Source of the DNA: Mycobacterium sp. ITM-2016-00318
Lineage (GTDB): Bacteria > Actinomycetota > Actinomycetes > Mycobacteriales > Mycobacteriaceae
DNA length: 64,000 bases
Direction of reading: 5' to 3'
Assembly: GCF_002968285.2 (NCBI RefSeq)
Contig: NZ_CP134400.1
Coordinates: 1,488,001-1,552,000 of the forward strand
Below the pieces are notes generated by a model. The model saw only the letters and a list, made by a program, of their open reading frames with translations. It had not been told where the DNA came from and made no database searches. Numbering within the stretch: position 1 is the first letter of the stretch; each line of letters begins with the position of its first letter. The position numbers and the translations under genes were made by a program. Below are positions 10,832 to 22,532 of this stretch, one piece after another.

Positions 10832-10859
10832 TTGCGCCCAAACGTTGGTTTGGGCGCAA
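10832..10859 (-). terminator. Hairpin terminator after nuoN
   Basis: Perfect 12-bp stem TTGCGCCCAAAC / GTTTGGGCGCAA with a GTTG loop, 6 bp after the nuoN stop. There is no U-tract on the minus strand, as is usual for mycobacterial hairpin terminators. It should end the nuo transcript. Confidence 0.75.
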
Positions 10860-10865
10860 ATGGAG

Positions 10866-12449
10866 CTAGCTCAGGAAGGTGTTCGCGATGTTCGCGAGGT
10901 CCAGCAGCGGCTGCGGCAGGGCGCCGAGCGCGAACGTGATGGCTGCGGTGACGGTGACGACGGCCGTGGTGAAGACGCTGGGCACCACGACCTCGGGAGC
11001 GTCGTCGGGCGGATCGGTGAAGAACATCAACACGATGACGCGGACGTAGAAGTACGCGGCGATGGCGCTGGCGATCACACCGACGATGACCAGCGGGATC
11101 GCACCGCCTTCGCCCGCGGCCTTGAACACCGCGAACTTGCTGACGAACCCGCTCGTCAGCGGGATGCCGGCGAACGCGAGCAAGAACAGCGAGAACACAA
11201 TTCCGACAATGGGATAGCGACGGCCGAGGCCGGCCCAGCGCGCCATCGCGGTCGCTTCCTGCCCGGACTTGTCGCGCACCAATCCGACGACGGCGAAGGC
11301 GCCGAGCGTGCTGAACCCGTAGGCGAAAAGGTAGAACAGCGTGGATGACAGACCCGACTCGTTCAGCGCGATCACGCCGGTCAGGATGAACCCGGTGTGC
11401 GCGACCGCCGAGTAGGCGAGCATCCGCTTGACGTCGGACTGGGTGACCGCGGTGACCGTGCCGACCACCATGGTCAGGATCGCGATCGCCCACAGCACCG
11501 GCCGCCAGTCGGCGCGGATCTCTGGCACCGCGACGTAGAAGATGCGCAGTAGCGCGCCGAACGCCGCGATCTTGGTGGCCGCGGCCATGAACGCGGTGAT
11601 CGGCGTCGGCGCACCCTGATAGACGTCGGGAATCCAGGAGTGGAACGGCACCGCGCCGACTTTGAACAGCACGCCGACGAGCAGCAGGCCGACGCCGATG
11701 AGCGCCAGCGACGCCTTACCGGTGTTGGCATGGATCGCGTCGGCGATTCCTGACAGGCTCAGCGTGCCCGCGTAGCCGTACAGCATCGCCGCGCCGTAGA
11801 GGAAGAACGCCGACGAGAACGCGCCGAGCAGAAAGTATTTCAGCGCCGCTTCCTGGGACAGCAACCGGCGACGACGGGCGAGCCCGCACATCAGGTACAG
11901 CGGCAGCGACAGCACCTCGAGTGCGATGAACATCGTCAGCAGATCATCGGCCGCCGGGAACAGCAGCATGCCGCCGACGGCGAACAACGTCAGCGGGAAC
12001 ACCTCGGTCTGCATGACTCCGGCCTTGGTGGCCAGCTTCTCCGCGACGCTGCCCACGACCGCGGAAGCCTGTGGGGTGAACGAATCCAGTCCGCCCGCAC
12101 CGCGTTCCGATTCGGACTCGACTTCGGCAGGGATGCGGCGCTCGGCGATCAGAAGGATGCCGAGGATGCCGACCAGCAGGATCGTGCCCTGCAGAAACAA
12201 CGCGGGTGCGTCGACGGCGACGGCGCCGATCACTGCCGTGCGGCCGACCTCACCGTGCAGATCCCTGGCCACAGCCACCACCGCGACGAACGCGGCCGCA
12301 AGTCCGACCACGCTCAGCACGACTTGCACGAGGTAGCGCCGCCCGCGTGAGACGAACGCCTCGACGAGCACGCCGACGATCGCGGCTCCGAACACGATCA
12401 GCATCGGCGACAGCAGGCCGTACTCGACGCTGGGCGTTGGCAGGTTCAT
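10866..12449 (-). CDS. nuoN: NADH-quinone oxidoreductase subunit N
   Basis: A 527-residue polytopic membrane protein, one of the three antiporter-like proton channels of respiratory complex I. It has about fourteen hydrophobic segments, a family core around LEVLSLPLYLMCG, and the conserved proline-containing stretch KVGAVPFHSWIPDVYQGAP. Its ATG overlaps the nuoM stop by 4 bases. It is the last gene of the nuo operon, as in other actinobacteria. Confidence 0.95.
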   Translation of the reverse strand: MNLPTPSVEYGLLSPMLIVFGAAIVGVLVEAFVSRGRRYLVQVVLSVVGLAAAFVAVVAVARDLHGEVGRTAVIGAVAVDAPALFLQGTILLVGILGILLIAERRIPAEVESESERGAGGLDSFTPQASAVVGSVAEKLATKAGVMQTEVFPLTLFAVGGMLLFPAADDLLTMFIALEVLSLPLYLMCGLARRRRLLSQEAALKYFLLGAFSSAFFLYGAAMLYGYAGTLSLSGIADAIHANTGKASLALIGVGLLLVGVLFKVGAVPFHSWIPDVYQGAPTPITAFMAAATKIAAFGALLRIFYVAVPEIRADWRPVLWAIAILTMVVGTVTAVTQSDVKRMLAYSAVAHTGFILTGVIALNESGLSSTLFYLFAYGFSTLGAFAVVGLVRDKSGQEATAMARWAGLGRRYPIVGIVFSLFLLAFAGIPLTSGFVSKFAVFKAAGEGGAIPLVIVGVIASAIAAYFYVRVIVLMFFTDPPDDAPEVVVPSVFTTAVVTVTAAITFALGALPQPLLDLANIANTFLS

Positions 12450-14020
12450 CGGGGGCGGCCTTCCGCCAGTCTGGGGGTGGGATCGGGTTGGTCGATCGTG
12501 GACAGGGTGTGGTCGACGGCCGGATTGATCACATCCAGAGCGGGTTTGGGATACACCCCGAGCACCAGCAGCAGCGCGATCAGCGGTGCGACGACCGCAA
12601 GCTCGCGGGGGATGAGGTCACGCAGCCGGTCGTTGCCCTCGGTGACCGGGCCGCCCATCATCCGCTGATACATCCACAGGATGTAGATCGCGGAGAGCAC
12701 GAGGGCGGTCGACGCCACCACCGCGAACACCGGGTAGCGCGTGAACGTGCCGATCAGTACCAGGAATTCGCTGATGAACGGCGCGAGCCCGGGAAGTGAC
12801 AGCGTGGCCAGCCCGGCGACGAGGAACGTCCCGGCCAACACCGGCGCGACCTTCTGCACGCCGCCGTACGCACTGATGAGGCGAGTTCCCCTGCGCGACA
12901 CCAGGAAACCGGCGATCAGGAACAGCGCTGCGGTGGAGATGCCGTGGTTGACCATGTACAGCGTCGAACCCGACTGGCCCTGGCTCGTCATCACGAAGAT
13001 ACCGAGGATGATGAAGCCGAAGTGCGAAATAGAGGTGTAGGCGATCAGCCGCATCACGTCGGTCTGGCCGATGGCCAGGATCGCGCCGTACACGATTCCG
13101 ATGACGGCCAACGTGATGATCAGCGGCCGGAAATACGCTGACGCGTCAGGGAACAACTGTAGGCAGTACCGCAGCATGCCGAACGTGCCGACCTTGTCCA
13201 TGATGGCCATCATCAACACCGCGCTGGCCGGGGTGGCCTCGACGGCGGCATCGGGCAGCCAGCGGTGGAACGGCCACAGCGGGGCCTTCACGGCGAAGGC
13301 GAACATGAAGCCGGCGAACAGCGCGTTGACGATCGCGGGGCTGACGGCAAGGGCACCGCTGTTGACCGCCTCGACGATGGCCCGGAAGTCGAAGGTGCCG
13401 GCCTCGAACGCGTCGCTGCCCGCGGTCACCACGTACAGTCCGATGACCGCGGCGAGCATGATCAAGCCGCCGAAGAGGTTGTACAGCAGGAACTTGACCG
13501 CTGCCTTCGACCGGTGCTCCCCGCCGAATCCGCCGATGAGGAAGTACATCGGGATGAGCATGGCTTCGAAGAAGACGTAGAACAGCAGCACGTCCAGTGA
13601 GACGAGGGACATGATGACCATGCCCTCGACGGCCAGCGTCAGCGCCAGGTAGGTGTGTGTCGAGCGACCTCGCAGCCCGATCTGGCTGTCGGCGTCGTTC
13701 CAGCCGGCGACGATCAGCAGCGGCACCAGCACCGCGGTCAGCACGACGAGCGCCAGCGCGATCCCGTCGATGCCAAGGATGTAGCCGGTTCCGAACGACG
13801 GTATCCAGGGGAGGTCCTCGACGAACTGGTATTGCGGCCCGCTCGGATCGAATCCGACCGCGACGATGAGCGTCAGCACGAGCACAGCCACCGAGACCAG
13901 CAGCGCGAACCACTTGGCGGCCGAGCGTCCGGTGGCGGGGATCAGCATCACCAGCACGGCACCCAGCGTCGGCACCGCCCACAAGATCGTCATCCACGGC
14001 AGGGACAGGCCAGAGGTCAC
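12446..14020 (-). CDS. nuoM: NADH-quinone oxidoreductase subunit M
   Basis: About 524 residues; start taken at GTG 14020, which forms a GTGA overlap with the nuoL stop (another GTG is at 14023). Multi-spanning antiporter-like subunit with the motif [17 protein letters not shown] (essential glutamate in the membrane) and [20 protein letters not shown], the lysine-bearing broken helix of proton-pumping subunits. Membrane arm of complex I. Confidence 0.95.
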   Translation of the reverse strand: MTSGLSLPWMTILWAVPTLGAVLVMLIPATGRSAAKWFALLVSVAVLVLTLIVAVGFDPSGPQYQFVEDLPWIPSFGTGYILGIDGIALALVVLTAVLVPLLIVAGWNDADSQIGLRGRSTHTYLALTLAVEGMVIMSLVSLDVLLFYVFFEAMLIPMYFLIGGFGGEHRSKAAVKFLLYNLFGGLIMLAAVIGLYVVTAGSDAFEAGTFDFRAIVEAVNSGALAVSPAIVNALFAGFMFAFAVKAPLWPFHRWLPDAAVEATPASAVLMMAIMDKVGTFGMLRYCLQLFPDASAYFRPLIITLAVIGIVYGAILAIGQTDVMRLIAYTSISHFGFIILGIFVMTSQGQSGSTLYMVNHGISTAALFLIAGFLVSRRGTRLISAYGGVQKVAPVLAGTFLVAGLATLSLPGLAPFISEFLVLIGTFTRYPVFAVVASTALVLSAIYILWMYQRMMGGPVTEGNDRLRDLIPRELAVVAPLIALLLVLGVYPKPALDVINPAVDHTLSTIDQPDPTPRLAEGRPR

Positions 14021-15960
14021 CACAGCTGCACCGCCAGAATGATCGCGACCACCAGCGCGGCGCCCGCGAGCATCGAAAGGGCGTAGGAGCGGGCGAAGCC
14101 GGTCTGCAACTGCCGCATGCCGTCCGACACCCGGCCGACCACCGCGGCCAGTCCGCTGCCTGCGCCGTCGATGGCCTTGTCGTCGACCCAGACCAGATCC
14201 TTGGTCAGGACTCGGCCCGGCTTCATCAGCAGCTCCTCGTTGATCGCGTCGCCGTAAAGGTCCCGACGCGCGGCGACGGTCAGCGGCGACACCTCCTCGG
14301 GCGCGGCGTCGGGCACCGACTTCTGCGCGTACATCCGGTAGGCGATGAGGATGCCCACCGCGACGACAGACAGCACGATGACCGTCACGACCCAGGCCGG
14401 CACGACGTGGTGCGCCTCGTGCTCGCCGACCACCGGCGCCAGCCAGTGCTCCAGCGTGCCGCCGATGGCGAACACGGCACCGGATGCCACCGAGCCCACG
14501 GCCAGCAGGATCATCGGCCAGGTCATGACGCGCGGCGACTCGTGCGGATGCGGCTCTGTCATTTCCCCCGTCACTGCGTTCCCCTGCGCTTCGGGCGGGA
14601 GGTGCCCCCTCGCCGAGGCTTTCCAGCGTTTCTCACCGAAGAACGTCATCAGCATCACGCGGGTCATGTAGAACGCGGTGATGCCCGCGCCGAGGATCGC
14701 GGCACCGCCGAGGACGATGCCCTTCGCGCCGCCGGCGCCGAGCGCGGCCTCGATGATCCCGTCCTTGGAGAAGAAGCCCGCCAGCGGCGGAATGCCGATG
14801 ATCGCGAGATAGCCGAGCCCGAAGGTGACGAAGGTGATCGGCAGCAGCTTGCGCAGGCCGCCGTAGTGCCGCATGTTCACCTCGTCGTCCATCGCGTGCA
14901 TGACCGAGCCCGCGCCGAGGAACAGGCCCGCCTTGAAGAAGCCGTGGGTCAGCAGGTGCATGATTGCGACGGCGTAGCCGGCGGGGCCGAGACCCGCCGC
15001 GAGCACCATGTAGCCGATCTGGCTCATCGTCGACGCGGCGAGCGCTTTCTTGATGTCGTCCTTGGCGCAGCCGACGATCGCGCCGAACAGCAGCGTGACC
15101 GCGCCGACGATGACGACGCCCAGCTGCGCGCCCGGCGCCAGGTCGAACACCGGGCCCGACCGCACGATCAGGTAGACGCCCGCGGTCACCATCGTCGCGG
15201 CGTGGATCAGTGCCGAGACCGGCGTGGGGCCTTCCATCGCGTCGCCGAGCCAGGATTGCAGGGGCACCTGTGCCGACTTGCCGCAGGCGGCCAGCAGGAG
15301 CAGAAGGCCGATGGCGTTGAGGGTGCCCTCGCCCAGTTCCGGGGCGGCCGCGAAGACGCCTTCGAACGAGATCGAGCCGATGTAGGCGAACATCACCATC
15401 AGCGCGACGGCGAGGCCGATGTCGCCGACCCGGTTGACGACGAACGCCTTCTTGGCCGCGGTGGCAGCCGACGGCTTGTGCTGCCAGAACCCGATCAACA
15501 GGTAGGAGGCCAGGCCGACGCCTTCCCACCCGACGTAGAGGCCGAGATAGTTGTCGGCGAGGACCAGGAGCAGCATCGCGGACAGGAACAGGTTCAGATA
15601 CGCGAAAAACCTGCGGCGATCGGGGTCTTCGGCCATGTAGCCGACCGAGTAGATGTGAATCAGCGAGCCGACACCGGTGATCAGCAGAACGAAACACATC
15701 GACAGCTGGTCGAGTTGCAGCCCGAAGTCAACGTGCAGTTCGCCGACCGGCACCCAGCTGAAGAGCTTTTCTTCAACGGCGCGTTCCTCACCGCCGCGGC
15801 CGAGCATGTCGGCGAACAGCAGCGCGCCGACGACGAAGGAGCCGACCGACATCGCGCAGCCCAGCAGGTGGGCCCAAGGATCGGACCACCTCCCCGACAG
15901 CAGCAGTATCGCCGCACCTGCCAGGGGCAGGGCGATCAGAAGCCAAACCGGAATCGTCAT
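14017..15960 (-). CDS. nuoL: NADH-quinone oxidoreductase subunit L
   Basis: A 647-residue subunit, the distal proton-pump protein with the long lateral helix at its C-terminus. Visible signatures: [18 protein letters not shown] (glutamate), [20 protein letters not shown] (lysine), and [20 protein letters not shown]. The C-terminal part after about residue 480 contains a charged stretch followed by further hydrophobic helices. Start at ATG 15960, 7 bp after nuoK. Confidence 0.95.
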   Translation of the reverse strand: MTIPVWLLIALPLAGAAILLLSGRWSDPWAHLLGCAMSVGSFVVGALLFADMLGRGGEERAVEEKLFSWVPVGELHVDFGLQLDQLSMCFVLLITGVGSLIHIYSVGYMAEDPDRRRFFAYLNLFLSAMLLLVLADNYLGLYVGWEGVGLASYLLIGFWQHKPSAATAAKKAFVVNRVGDIGLAVALMVMFAYIGSISFEGVFAAAPELGEGTLNAIGLLLLLAACGKSAQVPLQSWLGDAMEGPTPVSALIHAATMVTAGVYLIVRSGPVFDLAPGAQLGVVIVGAVTLLFGAIVGCAKDDIKKALAASTMSQIGYMVLAAGLGPAGYAVAIMHLLTHGFFKAGLFLGAGSVMHAMDDEVNMRHYGGLRKLLPITFVTFGLGYLAIIGIPPLAGFFSKDGIIEAALGAGGAKGIVLGGAAILGAGITAFYMTRVMLMTFFGEKRWKASARGHLPPEAQGNAVTGEMTEPHPHESPRVMTWPMILLAVGSVASGAVFAIGGTLEHWLAPVVGEHEAHHVVPAWVVTVIVLSVVAVGILIAYRMYAQKSVPDAAPEEVSPLTVAARRDLYGDAINEELLMKPGRVLTKDLVWVDDKAIDGAGSGLAAVVGRVSDGMRQLQTGFARSYALSMLAGAALVVAIILAVQLW

Positions 15961-15967
15961 CGCGGCC

Positions 15968-16267
15968 TTAGTTTTTCAGCAGGCTGGCGTCGTCGACCGA
16001 GGCCGAACGGCGGGTGCGGAAGATGGTCATGATGATGGCAAGCCCGACGACGACCTCGCAGGCCGCGACCACCATGGTGAAGAACGCCACCACCTGGCCG
16101 TCGAGGTGCCCGTGCATGCGGGAGAACGACACGAACGCGAGGTTGGCCGCGTTCAGCATCAGCTCGACGCACATGAACATCACGATGGCGTTGCGGCGCA
16201 GAAGAACTCCCGAGGCGCCGATCGTGAACAGCAGTGCCGACAGGTACAGGTAGTTGTCGGGGTTCAT
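15968..16267 (-). CDS. nuoK: NADH-quinone oxidoreductase subunit K
   Basis: A 99-residue membrane subunit with three helices. The conserved membrane glutamates are in [13 protein letters not shown] and [11 protein letters not shown]. It joins the antiporter chain to the NuoH/A/J region. The ATG overlaps the nuoJ stop by 4 bases. Confidence 0.95.
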   Translation of the reverse strand: MNPDNYLYLSALLFTIGASGVLLRRNAIVMFMCVELMLNAANLAFVSFSRMHGHLDGQVVAFFTMVVAACEVVVGLAIIMTIFRTRRSASVDDASLLKN

Positions 16268-17037
16268 CGCTCACCGTCCGCATCGCCGTCGACGGGCGCC
16301 AGGACGCTCCGTCGGTGCAGGATCGCTGCGACCGAAATGTCGGAGCCCGAGCCGTCGGGGAGCCTCGCCTCCAGGTCAACGGCGTTGTGCCTGGCGAACA
16401 CACCGGGATTGGGCATCGGCGTGGGATGTCCGCCTGGCCGGAACCGCTCTTCTGCGAGTTCGCGCTGGGTCTTGGCCTTCTCGAAGCGTTCCCGGTGTGC
16501 GAGCACCATCGCGCCGAGCGCCGCGGTGATCAGCAGCGCGCCGGTCAGTTCGAACGCCCACAGGTAGCGGGTGAAGATCAGCGCAGCAAGGCCTTCGACG
16601 TTCTGGTTGTTGTTGGCCTCCGCAAGACCCTGGAATCCGGCGGTGGACACGTTGCCGATCCCCGCTATGAGGAGCACTCCGAAACCGACGCCCGCGATGA
16701 TCGCCGAAACGCGTTGGCCACGGATCGTCTCCACGAGCGACTCGGACAGGTCGACGCCGATGAGCATCAGCACGAACAAAAACAGCATCATGACCGCGCC
16801 GGTGTAGACGACGATCTGGACGACGCCGAGGAACAGCGCCTCCTGGGCGATGTAGAGCACCGCGAGCGAGATCATCGTCATCGCAAGGAAGATCGCCGAG
16901 TACACGGCCTTGGGTGCGGCGACCACCCCGATGGCTCCGGCCAGCGCGATGGCACCGAGCACCCAGAACGTGACAGCCTCGGCCGTCGAGGTGTGGCCGC
17001 TGGAATCGGCGGCCAGCGCCAGCAATTCGACGGTCAC
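16264..17037 (-). CDS. nuoJ: NADH-quinone oxidoreductase subunit J
   Basis: A 257-residue five-helix membrane subunit starting at GTG 17037 in a GTGA overlap with nuoI. The third helix contains the conserved [11 protein letters not shown] segment that rotates during the catalytic cycle. The C-terminal hydrophilic tail of about 80 residues is longer than in E. coli and typical of mycobacterial NuoJ. Confidence 0.93.
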   Translation of the reverse strand: MTVELLALAADSSGHTSTAEAVTFWVLGAIALAGAIGVVAAPKAVYSAIFLAMTMISLAVLYIAQEALFLGVVQIVVYTGAVMMLFLFVLMLIGVDLSESLVETIRGQRVSAIIAGVGFGVLLIAGIGNVSTAGFQGLAEANNNQNVEGLAALIFTRYLWAFELTGALLITAALGAMVLAHRERFEKAKTQRELAEERFRPGGHPTPMPNPGVFARHNAVDLEARLPDGSGSDISVAAILHRRSVLAPVDGDADGER

Positions 17038-17612
17038 CGGGCATCCTCGGTGATGTTATCTGCTCCTTGCGTGCGCGGAATCTTCTGTGCTTCGCGCCAG
17101 TCATCGATGGGCGTGATGTTGCCCAGGTAGTAGTCCTCGTCGGTGCTACCGGGCTGCATGGGATGCGGCGGCGCCACCATGCCGGGTTGCATCGGCGCGA
17201 GAAGTTTGTCCTTACCCCAGATCAGGTCGGCGCGGTTGTCGTCGGCCATCTCGTACTCGTTGGTCATGGTGAGCGCGCGAGTGGGGCAGGCCTCGATGCA
17301 CAGCCCGCAGCCGATGCACCGCAGATAGTTGATCTGGTACACCCGGCCGTAGCGCTCACCGGGCGAGAAGCGCTCCTGCTCGGTGTTGTCGTCGCCCTCG
17401 ACGTAGATCGCGTCGGCGGGGCACGCCCATGCGCACAGTTCGCACCCGATGCACTTCTCGAGCCCGTCGGGGTACCGGTTCAGTTGGTGGCGACCGTGAT
17501 AGCGCTTCGCGACGGGGCCCGGCTTCTCGGGGTACTCCTCGGTGATCGGCTTCTTGAACATGGTCCCGAAGGTGACGCCGAAGCCGGCGAGGGGATCTAG
17601 AAACTTAGGCAT
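17034..17612 (-). CDS. nuoI: NADH-quinone oxidoreductase subunit I
   Basis: A 192-residue 8Fe ferredoxin-like subunit. Two full 4Fe-4S motifs, [12 protein letters not shown] and [12 protein letters not shown], carry electrons from NuoG to NuoB. The ATG (17612) lies 8 bp inside the nuoH end. Membrane-associated peripheral arm. Confidence 0.96.
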   Translation of the reverse strand: MPKFLDPLAGFGVTFGTMFKKPITEEYPEKPGPVAKRYHGRHQLNRYPDGLEKCIGCELCAWACPADAIYVEGDDNTEQERFSPGERYGRVYQINYLRCIGCGLCIEACPTRALTMTNEYEMADDNRADLIWGKDKLLAPMQPGMVAPPHPMQPGSTDEDYYLGNITPIDDWREAQKIPRTQGADNITEDAR

Positions 17613-18819
17613 TGGTCTTCTCCTTTGGAAGCGGTGGCACCGGGAACCCGCCCTCGTCTGCCGCCTGCACCGGAATCGTCCGGACGGTCTTGACCTTCAT
17701 CGAGCGCCACAGCAATGTGGCGACGAGAAGTGCGAAGACGGTGCCGACGGCGATAAGCCCGTTGGCCCATCCGGTTTCGCCTGCTGCCCGCAGGCTGCGC
17801 GAGGTCGCCACAATCGCGATCCAGACCAGTGAAACCGGAATGAGCACCTTCCAGCCCAGCGCCATGAACTGGTCATAGCGCAGACGCGGCAGGGTGGCAC
17901 GCAGCCAGAAGTAGAAGAAGAGGAACCCCCACACCTTGGCGGTGAACCACAGCAGCGGCCACCAGCCGGTGTTGGCGCCGTCCCACATGTTGATCGGCCA
18001 CGGCGCGTGCCAGCCGCCGAGGAACATCGTGGTGGCCAGCGCGGAGACGGTCGTCATGTTGACGTACTCGGCGAGCATGAACATCGCGAACTTCAGCGAC
18101 GAGTACTCGGTGTGGAACCCGCCGACCAGTTCGCCCTCGGCCTCGGGCAGGTCGAACGGGGCCCGGTTCGTCTCGCCGACCATCGATGTCAGGTACACCA
18201 GGAACGACGGCAGCAGCAGGATGACGAACCAGCGGCCGTTCTGAGCGGCGACGATGCCCGACGTGGACATCGTGCCCGCGTAGAGGAACACCGCGGCGAA
18301 CGACAGCGCCATCGCGATCTCGTAGGAGATCACCTGCGCCGACGACCGCAGCCCGCCCAGCAGGGGATAGGTGGAGCCCGACGCCCAGCCGGCCAGCACG
18401 ATGCCGTACACGCCGATCGACGTGACGGCCAGGATGTAGAGCACCGCCACCGCGAGGTCGGTCAGCTGCAGCGGCGTCTGGTGGCCGAACACCGAGACCA
18501 CCGGCCCCATCGGGATGACGGCGAAGGCGAGGAATGCCGGCACCGTCGAGATGACGGGCGCCATTAGGTAGATGGGCTTGTCGACGCCCGTCGGGACGAG
18601 GCCTTCCTTGAGGCCGAGTTTGAGTCCGTCGACCAGCGACTGCAGCAATCCCTTCGGGCCGACCCGGTTGGGGCCGAAGCGCATCTGCATGCGGCCGAGC
18701 AGCTTGCGTTCGATCAGGATCGCCGCCAGCACCGTCAGAAGCAGGAACACGAAGATGCCGACCGCCTTGGCGGCCATCAGCCAGATCGGGTCGTGTCCGA
18801 ATGCCGAGAGGTCAGTCAT
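17605..18819 (-). CDS. nuoH: NADH-quinone oxidoreductase subunit H
   Basis: About 404 residues from ATG 18819; GTG 18825 two codons earlier would make a GTGA overlap with the nuoG stop and is equally possible. Eight-helix subunit with the quinone-site loops [19 protein letters not shown] and the acidic [16 protein letters not shown] loop that is nearly invariant in the family. The cytosolic C-terminal tail of about 40 residues is typical of mycobacteria. Confidence 0.95.
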   Translation of the reverse strand: MTDLSAFGHDPIWLMAAKAVGIFVFLLLTVLAAILIERKLLGRMQMRFGPNRVGPKGLLQSLVDGLKLGLKEGLVPTGVDKPIYLMAPVISTVPAFLAFAVIPMGPVVSVFGHQTPLQLTDLAVAVLYILAVTSIGVYGIVLAGWASGSTYPLLGGLRSSAQVISYEIAMALSFAAVFLYAGTMSTSGIVAAQNGRWFVILLLPSFLVYLTSMVGETNRAPFDLPEAEGELVGGFHTEYSSLKFAMFMLAEYVNMTTVSALATTMFLGGWHAPWPINMWDGANTGWWPLLWFTAKVWGFLFFYFWLRATLPRLRYDQFMALGWKVLIPVSLVWIAIVATSRSLRAAGETGWANGLIAVGTVFALLVATLLWRSMKVKTVRTIPVQAADEGGFPVPPLPKEKTNA

Positions 18820-18821
18820 TG

Positions 18822-21206
18822 TCACGCCCGTCCGATCGAGACCACGGCGCCCGCGGTCACCCCGAGTTGCGAATGGACCGCCGATCCCAGGGAGTTCATC
18901 GGCAGCCACACCACCCGGTCAGCCATGTCGGTGATGTCCAGCGGCAGGGTCACCTCGCCCCTGCCGGTGGTCACGGTCACCAGATCTCCTTCGGCTGCGC
19001 CGATCTCAGCTGCGGTGGTGGCCGACAACCTGGCCACGGGCAGCCGGGCGGTCCCGGCGAGGTAAGGCTCGCCGTCCTGCATCCGGCCGGCGTCGAGCAA
19101 CATGCGCCACGTGGCCAGCACCGCCTCGCCCTTGCCGGGCTCAGCGGCGAGGCTCGACTTCACGTCCGGGGCGTCCGGTCGGTTACCGCCCCACCAGCCC
19201 AGCCTGGCCAGTTCCTCGCCCGCGGCCGCCGCGTCCGGCAGCCCGAGGTCGACGCCGATCTCGTCGGCCAGCGTGTACAGCACCCGGAGGTCGGGAATGG
19301 CATTGCTGGGCAGTGACGGCGCAAACGGCCTGATCCTGCCCTCCCAGTTGACGAATGAGCCGCCCTTCTCGACGACCGGTGCAACGGGGAAGACCACGTC
19401 GGCAAGGTCGGTGACGGCACTTTCGCGCAGCTCCAGGCTGACGACGAAGGGCACCGCCTCGATGGCCGCAAGCGCTGCGTCGGGATCGGGCAGGTCGGCG
19501 AGTTCGACGCCGCCGATCAGCAGCGCGCCCAGGTCGCCGCCCGCGGCCGCGGCGAGGATGCCTGCGGTGTCGCGACCGGGTGTGGCCGGCACCTCGGAGA
19601 TGTGCCATGCGGCCGCGGTCTGGTCACGCGCCGTCGCGTCGGCGACAGGACGGCCGCCGGGCAGCAGGTTCGGCATCGCGCCGGCTTCCAGCGCACCGCG
19701 GTCGCCGGCACGGCGCGGCACCCAGCCGAGTCGGGCACGGGTCGCGGCCGCCAATCTGCTTGCGGCAGAGAGCGCTCCGGGTGAGGCGGCCAGCCGCTCA
19801 CCGACGAGGATGATCGCGCCGGGCTGCTTGAGCAGCGTCTCGTCGGCCAGCCCGCCGAGCGCCGCCGCCTCGCCGCCGGGTGCGGTGCGGATCAGCTTGC
19901 CTGACATCTTGGTCAGGCCGCGGGTGGCGAAGGGTGCGACCGCCCATACCTGCAGACCCTTGCTGCGGGCGGCCTTGCGCAGCCGCAGGAAGACGATCGG
20001 CGACTCGTCTTCCGGCTCGAAACCGGCGAGCAGCACCGCGGGCGCCTTCTCCAGGTCGCTGTAGGTGACCGTCATCGGCAGGCCCGCGACATCGGAGGCG
20101 AGGAAGTCCGCCTCCTCTCCGCTGTGCGCGCGAATACGGAAGTCGATGTCGTTGGTGTTCAGCACCATCCGGGCGAATTTGGCATAGGCATAGGCGTCTT
20201 CGACGGTGCTCCTGCCGCCGACGAGGACGCCGGCGCGCCCGTAGGCGGCGGACAGTCCCGTCGCCGCGGCCCGGAGGGCCTCGGCCCACGACGCAGGCCG
20301 CAGCTTGCCGTCGTCCTCGCGGACCAGCGGGGTGGTGATGCGGTCGCCGACGGTTGCGTAGGTGAATGCCCACCGGCCCTTGTCGCAGTTCCACTCTTCG
20401 TTGACTTCCGGATCGTCGCCGGCCAAGCGACGCAACACCTTCCCGCGACGATGGTCGGTGCGCTGGGCACAGCCGGAGGCGCAGTGCTCACATGCGCTCG
20501 GGCTGGACACCAGGTCGAACGGCCGGGCGCGGAACCGGTATGCGGTGTTGGTCAGCGCGCCGACCGGGCAGATCTGCACGGTATTGCCGGAGAAGTACGA
20601 CGAGAACGGTTCACCGGGCGCGATGCCCACCTGCTGCAGCGCGCCACGTTCCAACAGCTCGATGAACGGGTCGCCGGCGATCTGCTGGGAGAAGCGGGTG
20701 CACCTCGCGCACAGCACACAACGCTCGCGATCCAGCAGTACCTCCGACGAGATCGGGATCGGTTTGGGGAACGTGCGTTTGACGTCGTCGAAACGGGTCT
20801 CCGCGCGGCCGTTGGACATGGCCTGGTTCTGCAGTGGGCACTCACCGCCCTTGTCGCAGACCGGGCAGTCCAGTGGGTGGTTGATGAGCAGCAGCTCCAT
20901 CACACCCTGCTGGGCCTTGTCCGCGGACTCCGAGGTGAGCTGGGTACGGACCACCATGTCGGGCGTGCACGTGATGGTGCACGAGGCCATCGGCTTGCGC
21001 TGGCCTTCGACCTCGACGAGGCACTGTCGGCATGCGCCGACAGGGTCGAGCAGCGGATGGTCGCAGAACCGCGGGATCTGGATGCCCATCAGCTCGGCCG
21101 CGCGAATCACCAACGTGCCCTTGGGCACACTGATCGGCTGGTCGTCGATGGTCAGGTTCACCATCTCCACTGCAGGCGCATCCCGGCTCGGCTCGGTCAC
21201 CGTCAT
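18822..21206 (-). CDS. nuoG: NADH-quinone oxidoreductase subunit G
   Basis: A 794-residue iron-sulfur subunit. Start at ATG 21206, sharing one base with the nuoF stop. N-terminal 2Fe-2S site [15 protein letters not shown], then [13 protein letters not shown] (His-Cys3 type region) and [11 protein letters not shown], then the extra cluster site CEHCASGC (N7 type) and a molybdopterin-oxidoreductase-like domain that lacks cofactor. Length is close to M. tuberculosis NuoG. Confidence 0.95.
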   Translation of the reverse strand: MTVTEPSRDAPAVEMVNLTIDDQPISVPKGTLVIRAAELMGIQIPRFCDHPLLDPVGACRQCLVEVEGQRKPMASCTITCTPDMVVRTQLTSESADKAQQGVMELLLINHPLDCPVCDKGGECPLQNQAMSNGRAETRFDDVKRTFPKPIPISSEVLLDRERCVLCARCTRFSQQIAGDPFIELLERGALQQVGIAPGEPFSSYFSGNTVQICPVGALTNTAYRFRARPFDLVSSPSACEHCASGCAQRTDHRRGKVLRRLAGDDPEVNEEWNCDKGRWAFTYATVGDRITTPLVREDDGKLRPASWAEALRAAATGLSAAYGRAGVLVGGRSTVEDAYAYAKFARMVLNTNDIDFRIRAHSGEEADFLASDVAGLPMTVTYSDLEKAPAVLLAGFEPEDESPIVFLRLRKAARSKGLQVWAVAPFATRGLTKMSGKLIRTAPGGEAAALGGLADETLLKQPGAIILVGERLAASPGALSAASRLAAATRARLGWVPRRAGDRGALEAGAMPNLLPGGRPVADATARDQTAAAWHISEVPATPGRDTAGILAAAAGGDLGALLIGGVELADLPDPDAALAAIEAVPFVVSLELRESAVTDLADVVFPVAPVVEKGGSFVNWEGRIRPFAPSLPSNAIPDLRVLYTLADEIGVDLGLPDAAAAGEELARLGWWGGNRPDAPDVKSSLAAEPGKGEAVLATWRMLLDAGRMQDGEPYLAGTARLPVARLSATTAAEIGAAEGDLVTVTTGRGEVTLPLDITDMADRVVWLPMNSLGSAVHSQLGVTAGAVVSIGRA

Positions 21207-22531
21207 CAGGCACCCACCCCTTCGGCCGCCATCAGGGTCGAGGCGTGCGGATCGAACGGGCAGCCGCCGTCCAGGTGCTCGACGTACTCGTCGCGGAAGA
21301 ACTTGATCGACGACAGGATCGGGCTTGCGGCACCGTCGCCGAGCGCGCAGAACGACTTCCCGAAGATGATGTCGGAGATGTCCAGCAACTTGCCGATGTC
21401 CTCTTCTGTGCCACGCCCGGTCTCGAGCCGCTCGTAGATCTGGCTGAGCCAGTACGTGCCCTCCCGGCACGGTGTGCACTTGCCGCACGACTCGTGGGCG
21501 TAGAACTCCGTCCACCGCCGCACCGCCCGCACGACGCACGTCGTCTCGTCGAAGATCTGAAGCGCCTTGGTGCCGAGCATCGACCCGGCGCCGGCCATCC
21601 CCTCGTAATCCAGTGGCACGTCGAGGTGTTCGGCCGTCAGCAACGGTGTCGACGACCCACCGGGCGTCCAGAACTTCAGCTCATGGCCGGCGCGCACGCC
21701 TCCGGCGTAGTCCAGCAGTTCGCGCAGCGTGATACCGAGCGGCGCCTCGTACTGACCCGGATTCGTCACGTGACCCGACAGCGAGTACAGCGTGAAACCG
21801 GGCGACTTCTCCGTGCCCATCGACCGGAACCAGTCGATCCCGTTCAGCATGATCGGCGGCACGCTGGCGATCGACTCGACGTTGTTCACCACCGTCGGGC
21901 AGGCGTACAGACCGGCGACCGCGGGGAACGGCGGACGCAGCCGGGGCTGGCCGCGTCTGCCCTCGAGCGAGTCGAGCAGCGCGGTCTCCTCGCCGCAGAT
22001 GTAGGCGCCGGCGCCCGCGTGCACCACCAACTCGAGGTCGAAACCCGAACCGTTGATGTCGGTGCCCAGATAGCCGGCCTCGTAGGCTTCGGCGACGGCG
22101 GCCTGCAGCCGCCGTAGCACCGGGACCACCTCACCGCGCACGTAGATGAACGCGTGGTGCGCCCGGATCGCATAGGCGGCGATGATCGCGCCTTCGACAA
22201 GGAAGTGCGGCGTGGTAAGGATCAGCGGAATGTCCTTGCACGTACCGGGTTCCGATTCGTCGGCGTTGATGACGAGGTACTTGGGCTTCGCGCCGGCGCC
22301 GGTGTCGTCCTGCGGAATGAAGGACCACTTGGTGCCGGTCGGGAAGCCGGCACCGCCGCGGCCGCGCAGGCCCGAGTCCTTCACCATGGTGATGACCTCG
22401 TCGGGCTCCATCGACAGCGCCTTCTCCAGCGCGTGATATCCGTCGTGACGGCGGTAGGTTTCCAGCGTCCAGGGTTCGGGGTCGTCCCAGTACCGGCTGA
22501 ACACAGGTGTGAGGGGAGTAGCAGGTGCCAT
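21206..22531 (-). CDS. nuoF: NADH-quinone oxidoreductase subunit F
   Basis: A 441-residue NADH-binding subunit starting at ATG 22531, one base after the nuoE stop. The glycine-rich NADH/FMN site [16 protein letters not shown], the FMN-site loop [14 protein letters not shown] and the 4Fe-4S motif [13 protein letters not shown] are all intact. It takes hydride from NADH and passes electrons along the cluster chain. Confidence 0.96.
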   Translation of the reverse strand: MAPATPLTPVFSRYWDDPEPWTLETYRRHDGYHALEKALSMEPDEVITMVKDSGLRGRGGAGFPTGTKWSFIPQDDTGAGAKPKYLVINADESEPGTCKDIPLILTTPHFLVEGAIIAAYAIRAHHAFIYVRGEVVPVLRRLQAAVAEAYEAGYLGTDINGSGFDLELVVHAGAGAYICGEETALLDSLEGRRGQPRLRPPFPAVAGLYACPTVVNNVESIASVPPIMLNGIDWFRSMGTEKSPGFTLYSLSGHVTNPGQYEAPLGITLRELLDYAGGVRAGHELKFWTPGGSSTPLLTAEHLDVPLDYEGMAGAGSMLGTKALQIFDETTCVVRAVRRWTEFYAHESCGKCTPCREGTYWLSQIYERLETGRGTEEDIGKLLDISDIIFGKSFCALGDGAASPILSSIKFFRDEYVEHLDGGCPFDPHASTLMAAEGVGA

Positions 22532-22532
22532 A